Source: Microcaldota archaeon
GTDB taxonomy: Archaea; Micrarchaeota; Micrarchaeia; Micrarchaeales; CABMGC01
Length of the DNA stretch: 41,285 nucleotides
Reading direction: 5' to 3'
NCBI GenBank assembly: GCA_021810455.1
Contig: JAJZIU010000005.1
Coordinates: forward strand, 1 to 41,285
Part shown: positions 26,395 to 33,555 of the stretch, piece after piece
Layout: the number at the start of each line of letters is the position of its first letter
How positions within the stretch are numbered: the first letter of the stretch is position 1
The notes under the pieces: generated by a model
What the model saw: only the letters and a program-made list of their open reading frames with translations
What the model was told of the DNA's origin: nothing
Databases searched by the model: none
Program-made: the position numbers and the translations under genes

Positions 26395-26423
26395 TTATAA
26401 ATATAAACAGAGATATTTATAAA
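26395..26423. promoter_or_regulatory. Back-to-back TATA boxes, uppS and apt
   Basis: A minus-strand element at 26395-26408 (TTTATATTTATAA) serves uppS and a plus-strand element at 26413-26423 (ATATTTATAAA) serves apt. Both are about 25 bases from the start codons, predicting leaderless mRNAs. Confidence 0.6.
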
Positions 26424-26441
26424 TTCATAAGGGTAAAAACG

Positions 26442-26969
26442 ATGGACGTCAAAAACGATCTCAGATCAAAGATAAGGGACATACCGGATTATCCTAAACC
26501 CGGTATACTGTTTAAAGATATAACTCCAATGCTTAGTGATGCAAAATCTTTTTCAGATTGCATATCGGAACTTTGCAAGGAAGTAGAATCTAAAGTAGGT
26601 ACGATTGATTATGTTCTTGGGATAGAAGCACGGGGTTTTATAATCGGTTCTGCACTTGCGTACAAAATGGGCGTTGGTTTCATACCTGCCAGAAAGAAAG
26701 GAAAGCTTCCTTACAAGAAAATAAGTGTAGATTACACTATAGAGTACGGCAAAGACACCATCGAGGTGCACGAAGATTCAGTACCTAAAGGAAGTAGGGT
26801 TCTTATCGCTGACGACCTTCTCGCAACCGGAGGCACTGCAAAGGCAGCCGCAACACTTGTTGAAAAATTGGGTGGCACGGTTTCCGGCTTTGCTTTCGTA
26901 ATATGGCTGAGCCAACTGGAAGGTGAGAAATTAATAGGTAGCGATCCAATATATCTTATAAAATACTGA
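26442..26969 (+). CDS. apt: Adenine phosphoribosyltransferase (bacterial-type)
   Basis: Salvages adenine with PRPP to AMP. It is the classic bacterial/eukaryal-type Apt of 175 residues: RDIPDYPKPGILFKDITPML at the N terminus, GIEARGFIIGSALA, RKKGKLPYKK (flexible loop) and the PRPP-binding motif VLIADDLLATGGTAKAA. A TATA box directly upstream suggests a leaderless message. Deoxyhypusine synthase follows four bases after the stop. Adenine is released from methylthioadenosine, a by-product of spermidine synthesis, and spermidine is the deoxyhypusine synthase substrate, so the pairing makes metabolic sense (inference). Confidence 0.95.
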   Translation: MDVKNDLRSKIRDIPDYPKPGILFKDITPMLSDAKSFSDCISELCKEVESKVGTIDYVLGIEARGFIIGSALAYKMGVGFIPARKKGKLPYKKISVDYTIEYGKDTIEVHEDSVPKGSRVLIADDLLATGGTAKAAATLVEKLGGTVSGFAFVIWLSQLEGEKLIGSDPIYLIKY

Positions 26970-26973
26970 TACC

Positions 26974-27912
26974 ATGACACAAAAAAAATCAAACCTTGTT
27001 AAGGATATAAAACTGTCAAAAGACATGAGCGTAAGGCAATTAGTAAACAGCATGGGGAACATAGGAGGTTTTTCCGGGCAGCATATGGTAACCGGAATAG
27101 ACATACTGAGGAGAATGCTCGATGATAAAGAGTCGTTCAACTTCATCTCATTTCCTGCTGACATAATCGCAACCGGAATGCGCGGCATGATTGCAGATGC
27201 ACTCCACAACTTCGATGCTGTGATGACCACAGGCGGCACTATAGATCATGATTTTGCCCGCGCATTCGGAGGTAAATACACTCTCGGCAGTTTCAATGCC
27301 GATGACAAAAAATTGCATAGCATGAACGTGTACAGGCTTGGAAACATATTCATAGAAAGCAAGGAGTACGGCAAAAAGGTAGAGGACCACTTCAATGAAA
27401 TAATGAATGAGATATACAATTCAAAAGACTACAAAAAGGAGTACAGCGCATCCGAAATACTATATGAGTTCGGCAAACGGATAAAGGACAGCCATTCTAT
27501 ACTAAGACAGGCTTACCTGCATAACATACCTATATTTTGCCCTGGCATACTTGACGGCGCTTTCGGTACAAATCTATCAATATTCGCACAAGATCACGAT
27601 TTCAAACTGAATCTCATAAGGGATGAACTCGCTCTGAGTAACATCTCATTCGATCACAAGATAACCGGAGCACTCATGGTTGGCGGAGGAATAAGCAAGC
27701 ATCATGTCATCTGGTGGAATCAGTTCAAGGGAGGACTGGATTACGCTGTTTACATAACAACTGCAACACAGTACGACGGAAGCCTTTCTGGAGCAAGACT
27801 CGAGGAAGCGGTGTCATGGGGAAAGATAAAAGAGGATGCGAGATACGTAACCGTAGATGGTGATGCAACAATAATAATGCCCATAATGTTTTCTTGTCTA
27901 AACCTCCTGTAA
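26974..27912 (+). CDS. dys: Deoxyhypusine synthase
   Basis: Transfers the aminobutyl group of spermidine to a lysine of aIF5A, with NAD, the first step of hypusine formation. The 312-residue product shows the family blocks NIGGFSGQHMVTGIDIL, TTGGTIDHDFAR, NIPIFCPGILDGAFG, MVGGGISKHHVIWWN, ITTATQYDGSLSGARLEEAV and SWGKI, which carries the catalytic lysine. aIF5A itself is not in the window. It is cotranscribed with apt and converges on the second HAD gene with ten bases between stops. Confidence 0.96.
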   Translation: MTQKKSNLVKDIKLSKDMSVRQLVNSMGNIGGFSGQHMVTGIDILRRMLDDKESFNFISFPADIIATGMRGMIADALHNFDAVMTTGGTIDHDFARAFGGKYTLGSFNADDKKLHSMNVYRLGNIFIESKEYGKKVEDHFNEIMNEIYNSKDYKKEYSASEILYEFGKRIKDSHSILRQAYLHNIPIFCPGILDGAFGTNLSIFAQDHDFKLNLIRDELALSNISFDHKITGALMVGGGISKHHVIWWNQFKGGLDYAVYITTATQYDGSLSGARLEEAVSWGKIKEDARYVTVDGDATIIMPIMFSCLNLL

Positions 27913-27922
27913 AATAAGTTGG

Positions 27923-28711
27923 CTATCTGATGATTCTTCTTCGAGTCTGTATCTCGCTCTGAGTTATACTGCTGTTAGGGCGTCTGGCACTAGCAAGAAG
28001 TCCCATCAACTCCATAGAATTACCTGTAGGTCCGTTCCTGGGTTTTCTCGTTGTAATCTCATTTCCACTAAGGCCTATGTGCGGCAGTATCATCGAAAGA
28101 TCTTCAACGTTTATAGACACATCAGCCGCTTCTCTGACCACTCTATGTCTTGCATTAAAAGCAATCGATACTCCGACCCTACCAAATACTGACATGTCAT
28201 TCTTTCCGTCTCCAACATAAGCGCATTCGCTAAGATCCGCTCCGTTAAACCTTGCGATGAACTTCATAACACTGAGTTTTTCTTCAAAATCGGTTCTGAA
28301 TATCTTCCAGGATCTCAACATATTGTCTTCTCCGAACTCGAGCTTTACCTGTGCGAATCTGTCATCAATCCCGAGTTCCTGCTTCACACGATCTGCAAGT
28401 TCTACAAATCCTCCGCTTATTATCGCGGTTCTTATCCCCGCCTCTTTCAGTATCATAAATGTCTCTAAGGCTCTAGGTTTCAGTTTTTTTGAATTTATTA
28501 TACTCATGAATGTGTCCTTGTCCAACCTGCCTTTCCACATCTCCAGCAGTGTCTCAGACCATTCGACATGCGACTTGAATTTACCTTCCTTAAATCTCGC
28601 CTCTAGTTCATCATGTATGTTTTCAAGTCCTATTTTTTCGGATGCCTCTGTCCATATGCTCTCGCCTTTTGTCAGCGTTCCGTCTAAATCAAACGCGGCA
28701 ACCTTTATCAT
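27923..28711 (-). CDS. SerB-like HAD phosphatase (copy 2)
   Basis: HAD phosphatase resembling phosphoserine phosphatase. Motif I is FDLDGTL, motif II IISGGF, the motif III region SWKIFRTDFEEKLS and motif IV YVGDGKNDMSVF. It aligns end to end with the gene at 20495-21178 (shared RVKQELGID, AFN, AAD and LPHIGL blocks), so the two are paralogues, though far from identical. A basic tail of about 45 residues (TRKPRNGPTGNS and on) is unique to this copy. ATG 28711 is chosen; a TATA-like sequence lies at 28781-28790, which would leave a leader of about 50 bases. Confidence 0.82.
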   Translation of the reverse strand: MIKVAAFDLDGTLTKGESIWTEASEKIGLENIHDELEARFKEGKFKSHVEWSETLLEMWKGRLDKDTFMSIINSKKLKPRALETFMILKEAGIRTAIISGGFVELADRVKQELGIDDRFAQVKLEFGEDNMLRSWKIFRTDFEEKLSVMKFIARFNGADLSECAYVGDGKNDMSVFGRVGVSIAFNARHRVVREAADVSINVEDLSMILPHIGLSGNEITTRKPRNGPTGNSMELMGLLASARRPNSSITQSEIQTRRRIIR

Positions 28712-28802
28712 GTTGCTAGACCTTCCAGTGGCAAAGGCAATTTCTCTCATAAGATCGTAAGTGTATTTTTACTCTGAAAACAAATATATAGCTATCTCAA
28801 AA

Positions 28803-28812
28803 GATATATAAA
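28803..28812. promoter_or_regulatory. Orphan TATA-like element
   Basis: GATATATAAA faces the plus strand, where no gene follows. The surrounding 28712-28885 holds this, the HAD promoter and no visible gene. Confidence 0.3.
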
Positions 28813-28885
28813 CACTCAAATTTTGCCAACATTTCTGTCAAGGTTTTCTCTTTCAAGAAAAGTATAAATCTGCAGATGTGCAAAA

Positions 28886-29524
28886 TCATACAAATCCATA
28901 CCACAAAGCGAGTATGCCTACAAACTCTGCAATGTATAAGAATGCTGGGTACTGAACAATGTAAAGTGTTCCAGCAATGCTGACTATTATCACTCCTGCT
29001 ATTATGCTTAGCAACTTGCTTGATCTTTTAACTAGGTAACTCTTCACTGCTACTGCAATCAGGATTATCGCTGCAGGAAAAGTTATTATCGATGAGGTTA
29101 TTACAACTGAAATAGGCAGCAATCCAAACACCACATAGTCTGTTATGATGTTGCCTATGTTGCTGATCATGAGGGAGTATGCCAGCAACAGGGTGGACAG
29201 TATTACAAACACATTGTAAACTTTTTTTGCGTTCCTGTTTTTAACCAATTGCATTGAGCCCAATGCAAGAAGCTCTACCAGCACTGCAACAAGAAAGAGA
29301 TAGGATCTTATCAAATCCTGTGAGTAAATTCCATAAGCAAAAACTATCTCTATAAATACCCCAAGTGCAAATATCCATATTGCAGTACTCCAGTACATCA
29401 GGCTTACTGATTTCCTTTTCATGTATCTTTTTGTCATCACTGCAGCAAGAAAAATAGTCAATAGAAGCGTAACTACTGTTGTCACTTCAACAGAAAGCTG
29501 CGATGTCAAAATATCAAATACCAT
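28886..29524 (-). CDS. Seven-transmembrane protein of unknown function
   Basis: I do not recognise this gene. The 212 residues fold by eye into about seven hydrophobic helices with short loops. The first cytosolic loop is basic (TKRYMKRKSVS) and the loops near 95 and 165 are also Lys/Arg-rich (KNRNAKK, KRSSK), suggesting inside-positive topology. No conserved His, Asp or Cys cluster points to an enzyme, and no retinal-type lysine is obvious in the last helix. It stands alone between an AT-rich gap and tRNA-Lys. Confidence 0.6.
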   Translation of the reverse strand: MVFDILTSQLSVEVTTVVTLLLTIFLAAVMTKRYMKRKSVSLMYWSTAIWIFALGVFIEIVFAYGIYSQDLIRSYLFLVAVLVELLALGSMQLVKNRNAKKVYNVFVILSTLLLAYSLMISNIGNIITDYVVFGLLPISVVITSSIITFPAAIILIAVAVKSYLVKRSSKLLSIIAGVIIVSIAGTLYIVQYPAFLYIAEFVGILALWYGFV

Positions 29525-29615
29525 GAAGACTAATAACGTGATTAGGATTAAATAACATTTGCCGATTGCATTTGCCTTTCCTATACGCTTGTGGTAATAA
29601 CATCAAAATAAAAGG

Positions 29616-29690
29616 CGGGCCCGGTGGGATTTGAACCCACGACTTACTGGTTAAAAGCCAGCCACTCTAGCCAAACTGAGTTACGGACCC
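29616..29690 (-). tRNA. tRNA-Lys(TTT)
   Basis: Cloverleaf without introns. The acceptor is GGGTCCG/CGGGCCC with one T-G pair; the discriminator is G and CCA is not encoded. The anticodon stem is GCTGG/CCAGT, with loop CTTTTAA and anticodon at 29653-29655. The T stem GTGGG/CCCAC encloses TTCAAAT, uninterrupted, unlike the two Ser tRNAs. TTTT closely follows the 3' end and may terminate transcription. Confidence 0.95.
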
Positions 29691-29710
29691 TTCTGTACAA
29701 AGGCTCAGCC

Positions 29711-29723
29711 AAGATAAAAAAGA
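29711..29723 (-). promoter_or_regulatory. TATA-like element of tRNA-Lys
   Basis: TCTTTTTTATCTT on the minus strand, centred 27 bases before the tRNA, in the short gap after the DHH gene. Confidence 0.45.
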
Positions 29724-29732
29724 TTTTCGGTA

Positions 29733-30728
29733 CTACTTCTTTGACAGTTGTTCTTTAATAATGTTTATGGATTCTGATACTGCTTCTCCTATTCTCAATT
29801 TGTTCGGACCGTACGCTCCGGCGGCACACGGATGCCCTCCTCCATCTCCTTCCAATATGGGCCCTATCTTTTTCATTATTTTTCCAAGGTGCATTGACAA
29901 TCGTTCATCCAATGGTGACCTTAGCCTTACTGATATTGAAGCCTCGTTTTTCTTAACAGACCAAAACAATGATGCATCGGCTCCGGCATCTATGGCAATC
30001 TCTGCTACAACGTTAGCGTGTGTTCTCGCTTCTCCGTAAACAAACAAGTACTTTCTTACAACCTCATTTTTTGCACTTGAAAAATCTCTGAGAAGAAGTT
30101 TTCTGTCTGCAGCAGAAACATTTTCATGAAAATATTCTGCAACATCCGAATAATTCATGCCAGCGATGTTCAACAACTCTGAGATCTGCATGAATGTCAT
30201 GGGTGTCGAATTCTGGAAATCTGCAGAATCGGCTATAATTCCATTAACCAAAAGCATGGCGCTTTGTTTGTCTACCGTCATTCCTGCTCTTTTCATGATT
30301 TCGTAAATTATGCTTGATGTAGAATTGAATTTTTCATCATTGAATAACAATCTCCCATCTTCTTTCTGAGTATAGTCTGGAGCAAGGTGATGGTCTATAA
30401 ACAAAATATCGTACTTTGATTTTGCCAACGTTTCTCCAAGATCTCCGAGTGCCGCAAGCCTATTCGCATCCATTATGATTACAAAATCTACATTGTCTTG
30501 GATTCCTGGTCTTATCTTTTTTGTGTATCCTGATTCATCTAACATTCTCTTTGCATTTCCCGTTACGAAGTCTGGTGTTACGACAATCGAGCTGGAAAAG
30601 AATTTAGATAGTGCAACAGCTGACGCGACTCCATCTCTGTCTCCTATCGCATGAAAGGTGATCAGTACCTTTCTGTTTCTTCTCTCCTTTATTATATTGC
30701 AAAGTTGTTCAAACGAAATACGTTTCAC
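29733..30728 (-). CDS. DHH/DHHA1 family phosphoesterase
   Basis: Probable manganese-dependent phosphodiesterase acting on short oligonucleotides or cyclic dinucleotides (NrnA/RecJ-like); the substrate is unknown. The N-terminal DHH domain shows FHAIGDRDGVAS, VIIMDANR, FIDHHLAPD and NGIIADSADF, all metal-binding motifs. The C-terminal DHHA1 domain ends with EGDGGGHPCAAGAYG. The 331-residue length fits a compact NrnA-like enzyme, without the extra domains of archaeal GAN/RecJ. It starts with GTG overlapping the prefoldin stop (GTGA). Confidence 0.9.
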   Translation of the reverse strand: MKRISFEQLCNIIKERRNRKVLITFHAIGDRDGVASAVALSKFFSSSIVVTPDFVTGNAKRMLDESGYTKKIRPGIQDNVDFVIIMDANRLAALGDLGETLAKSKYDILFIDHHLAPDYTQKEDGRLLFNDEKFNSTSSIIYEIMKRAGMTVDKQSAMLLVNGIIADSADFQNSTPMTFMQISELLNIAGMNYSDVAEYFHENVSAADRKLLLRDFSSAKNEVVRKYLFVYGEARTHANVVAEIAIDAGADASLFWSVKKNEASISVRLRSPLDERLSMHLGKIMKKIGPILEGDGGGHPCAAGAYGPNKLRIGEAVSESINIIKEQLSKK

Positions 30729-31105
30729 GCGGGTCCCTGTCCACGTTTGTAAATCTGCGTTATCTTTTCATTTAGTTGCTTCTCTTTGTTCTTGAGTTCA
30801 GTGTACTGCCTGTTCACTGTTTGTATTCTTGCATCTGCCAAGGAGTATCTGTCGTTCACATCATCAAGCGCCTTCTGCTTGTCGGTCTCTACTATGACGG
30901 AGCCTACGTTCATGTAAACCTTTCCACTCGCCTTGTCCAACTCTTCCTTTGCCCTTTCCATCTCTGCTTTCTGAGCCTGTAGCTGCTCAAGTTGCATAAC
31001 TGTAGTTCTCAGTTGTTCCTGCAGGATCTGATAATCCTTCAGAAGCTTTTCCAGTTCATCAGCGTTAGGCTGGTTTGTTTGTGCCTGCATCAGATCACTT
31101 ATCAT
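30725..31105 (-). CDS. pfdB: Prefoldin beta subunit
   Basis: Forms the alpha2-beta4 jellyfish chaperone that delivers unfolded proteins to the thermosome. The 126 residues are two long coiled-coil helices around the conserved beta hairpin KVYMNVGSVIVET. ATG 31105 lies about 22 bases from a TATA-like AT stretch (31122-31133). ATG 31090 is an alternative preceded by GTGAT and gives a start more like homologues. It is coupled to the DHH gene by a four-base overlap; the alpha subunit is not in the window. Confidence 0.92.
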   Translation of the reverse strand: MISDLMQAQTNQPNADELEKLLKDYQILQEQLRTTVMQLEQLQAQKAEMERAKEELDKASGKVYMNVGSVIVETDKQKALDDVNDRYSLADARIQTVNRQYTELKNKEKQLNEKITQIYKRGQGPA

Positions 31106-31135
31106 TTAATTAAACATCAAGTATTTAATATGGAT

Positions 31136-31492
31136 TCAAAGCAGTTTGAGTGAGGATGTGAACTGGTTTATTTCTGCGCTGTTCCAGGGTCCCACCCCCA
31201 GTCCCGTCACGGTTCCTGGAGGAAGCTCGGTGAGCCCGGCATCGGTAACCAGTGCACTAGGGACCTTTTTGTACTGAAACGCGGTGTGCAGTTTCCTCAA
31301 TGCTTCCTCATTATCTACCTTAAGCACTATCTTTTTTTCTCCCTCTTTTATCCATTTCTTTGCAATGCTTTCATCAACTTTTACGGTTTCCAGATAGCTC
31401 ATCAACGAAGCGTGCGCTCCCTGTGCCACCATCTTTCCCTTACTCATATCAAGGTCATTTCTGAGTATTATTACCTGTTTTATCTCCTCCAT
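31136..31492 (-). CDS. pth2: Peptidyl-tRNA hydrolase, archaeal/eukaryal type
   Basis: Releases tRNA from peptidyl-tRNAs that drop off the ribosome. The 118-residue Pth2 fold is clear: QVIILRNDLDMSKGKMVAQG AHAS with its catalytic region, KIVLKVDNEEAL, VPSALVTDAGLTELPPGT and VTGLGVGPW. The length is the family standard. The upstream 98 bases are shared with divergent priS; a TATA-like GATATTTAG lies at about 31519-31530. Confidence 0.96.
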   Translation of the reverse strand: MEEIKQVIILRNDLDMSKGKMVAQGAHASLMSYLETVKVDESIAKKWIKEGEKKIVLKVDNEEALRKLHTAFQYKKVPSALVTDAGLTELPPGTVTGLGVGPWNSAEINQFTSSLKLL

Positions 31493-31590
31493 GGAATTAC
31501 TCTATCAGTGCAACTCTAATGCTAAATATCTTGCTAATGTTTCAGCATGAACATTTTATACTTTATTTACAATATACTAAATGATTCATA

Positions 31591-32730
31591 ATGGATGCCA
31601 AAGCGTTTATCACAAATCTCATACGCGACTATTACAAAAATGTATCGGATTTTCCTGCACCAGAGGCAGTATCCAGCAGGGAATTCGGAGTTGGTACGTT
31701 CGAGCGCAAAATACTTTACAGGCACATTGAATTCAAGAGCAAAAACGATCTGCGAAAATATCTCATAGAAAACGCGCCTCCGTACATCTCCTGCTCAACG
31801 GCTCATTACAAGTTCCCCGCAGCAAGGCCTATGGAAAAAAAGGGATGGCTCGGTTCCGAATTGGTATTCGATCTTGACGTTACTGATATGCATCTTCCTT
31901 GCCAAAGCGCCCATGGCCGTTCATGGGTTTGCGCTGTTTGTTTTGAGGAGATTAAAAATGAGACAATAAAACTAATAGAAGAGTTTCTTATTCCTGATTT
32001 TGGTTTTTCATCAAATGAATTGGAAGTCAACTTCAGTGGTAACAGGGGTTACCATGTACACGTAAAGAACGATTCTGTTTTAACTCTTGATGCCAACCAG
32101 CGAAAGGAGATAAGCGATTACATATCCGGAAATGGTATAGAAGTTGAGGATATTTTCGAGAACATGGGGCAAAAAGGCCATGCGCTTCTCGGTCCAAAAC
32201 CAGACGACATAGGATGGAAGGGCAAACTTGCAAGAAGTTTTATAACTACGCTCAATTCCGGCACTGAACAAATGACAAAGTTGGGAATAGACAAAAGAAT
32301 AGCAAACAATCTATACAAGAAGCGCGCTCTAGTTGAGTTAGGGATAAAGAACGGAAACTGGGACATGGTATACATAAAGAACAAGGCAGATTTCTGGAAA
32401 ACCATACTGGCAAACCAGGCAATAGCGCAGAGCGACAGGATAGACCGCAATGTTACCAAAGATCCTTCCCATCTTATAAGACTGCCTGAAAGCATACACG
32501 GTGAAACCGGCCTCATCGCAAAGAAGGTTGGTATTGCGGCTCTTTCAAAATTTGATCCTATGAATGACGCGATAGCTTTCAGAAATGGAGAAATGGAAGT
32601 TATTGCTAACTCTCAGCAGAAACTGCTCATAAACAATGAGCAGTACGGTCCTTTCAATAAGGAAAAGGTAAAGTTGCCAGTATATGCCGGAACATACTTA
32701 TATTTAAAAGGCTTAGCTGATATAATATAG
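31591..32730 (+). CDS. priS: DNA primase small subunit
   Basis: Catalytic subunit of archaeal/eukaryal primase. Metal-binding aspartates are D94 and D96 in LVFDLDVTD; the zinc knuckle is C104, H108, C114 and C117; SGNRGYHVHV lies at 149-158. The third-aspartate block is RNVTKDPSHLIRLPES followed by HGETGL. The 379-residue length is normal. The TATA-like sequence at 31552-31567 lies about 30 bases before ATG 31591. The large subunit PriL is not in the window. The ribosomal cluster begins after a 41-base gap. Confidence 0.95.
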   Translation: MDAKAFITNLIRDYYKNVSDFPAPEAVSSREFGVGTFERKILYRHIEFKSKNDLRKYLIENAPPYISCSTAHYKFPAARPMEKKGWLGSELVFDLDVTDMHLPCQSAHGRSWVCAVCFEEIKNETIKLIEEFLIPDFGFSSNELEVNFSGNRGYHVHVKNDSVLTLDANQRKEISDYISGNGIEVEDIFENMGQKGHALLGPKPDDIGWKGKLARSFITTLNSGTEQMTKLGIDKRIANNLYKKRALVELGIKNGNWDMVYIKNKADFWKTILANQAIAQSDRIDRNVTKDPSHLIRLPESIHGETGLIAKKVGIAALSKFDPMNDAIAFRNGEMEVIANSQQKLLINNEQYGPFNKEKVKLPVYAGTYLYLKGLADII

Positions 32731-32771
32731 CCTAAAATTATTGAAGGCAATACATCTTAGTAGTGATACAA

Positions 32772-33311
32772 ATGGGCGCTTATAAATACATAAAAGAGAA
32801 TTTCCAGAACAGCTACAAACAGTCAAGTGCCTCACTGAAGGACAGACTGTACCGATGGCATGAAGAGCCGAGCCTCGTGAGACTCGAGCATCCTACAAAC
32901 GTCGCCAGAGCAAGAGTGCTAGGATACAAAGCCAAGCAGGGTGTTGTTGTGGTCAGGGCAAGGATAAGGAAGGGATTGAGAAAAAGGGAGAAGAACAAGG
33001 GCGGAAGAAAGCCTTCAAAAAGCGGAAGATTCTTCTCAATGAAAAAATCATTCCAATCTATCGCAGAAGAAAGAGTAGCTGCAAAGTACAGGAACTGCGA
33101 AGTTGTTAATTCATACTACATCGGAGAGGACGGAACAGACAAGTATTTTGAAGTTATACTGGCAGACAGATCAAACAAGAAAGTCATGCATGATCCTTTA
33201 TACAGCGGTGTCATAAGACAACGCAACAGGGCCAACCGTGGTCTTACCAGTAGTGGCAAGAAGCACAGGGGCATGGTTCCTAGTGTAAGGGCAAACCTTC
33301 GAAAAGATTGA
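32772..33311 (+). CDS. rpl15e: Ribosomal protein eL15
   Basis: Large-subunit protein specific to archaea and eukaryotes, near 23S rRNA domain II. The whole 179-residue sequence fits: MGAYKYIKENFQNSYK, WHEEPSLVRLEHPTN, ARARVLGYKAKQGVVVVR, the basic loop KGLRKREKNKGGRKPSKSG and the C-terminal GLTSSGKKHRGM. ATG 32772 follows AGTGAT by four bases; GTG 32763 is in frame but lacks support. Pcc1 follows, its ribosome binding site overlapping this stop codon. Confidence 0.96.
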   Translation: MGAYKYIKENFQNSYKQSSASLKDRLYRWHEEPSLVRLEHPTNVARARVLGYKAKQGVVVVRARIRKGLRKREKNKGGRKPSKSGRFFSMKKSFQSIAEERVAAKYRNCEVVNSYYIGEDGTDKYFEVILADRSNKKVMHDPLYSGVIRQRNRANRGLTSSGKKHRGMVPSVRANLRKD

Positions 33312-33320
33312 GGTGTTGAT
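33310..33320 (+). promoter_or_regulatory. Ribosome binding site before a CTG codon (pcc1)
   Basis: GAGGTGTTGAT overlaps the eL15 stop. GGTG is five bases from CTG 33321 but 20 bases from the first ATG (33336), so it favours CTG initiation. Confidence 0.55.
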
Positions 33321-33554
33321 CTGCCCAGCGCAAAGATGAGCCTTGAACTTGACAATGCAAAGGATTATATAGATGTGATGGAAAGTAAATTGAATTACAA
33401 GAGGAGCGATGTCAAAGTATCTATAAAAGGCAACGAACTTGACATAACGATAAACGCAAAGGACAACGTGGCGCTACTCGCCTCGATGCAGAGCGTCCTC
33501 AAGCGCATAAGAATAATAAGCAACATAGAAAGCATATTCACGCAAGGTAATTAG
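33321..33554 (+). CDS. pcc1: KEOPS subunit Pcc1-like protein
   Basis: Pcc1 dimerises and bridges Kae1 in the KEOPS complex that makes t6A37 of ANN-decoding tRNAs. The 72-77 residues fit the compact alpha/beta fold: a helix, RSDVKVSIKGNELDITINAKD strands, then ALLASMQSVLKRIRII. The similarity is to a short family, so moderate caution is due. The first ATG is 33336, but the upstream GGTG spacing selects CTG 33321, adding PSAK. The frame is closed by a TGA at 33309, so the start must lie between. uL3 starts after a single base. Confidence 0.68.
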   Translation: MPSAKMSLELDNAKDYIDVMESKLNYKRSDVKVSIKGNELDITINAKDNVALLASMQSVLKRIRIISNIESIFTQGN

Positions 33555-33555
33555 G

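Noticed and set aside
28257-28760. Plus-strand open frame of 167 codons over the second HAD gene
   Set aside because: HAD motifs on the minus strand account for the sequence; the plus frame is low-complexity Ser/Leu.
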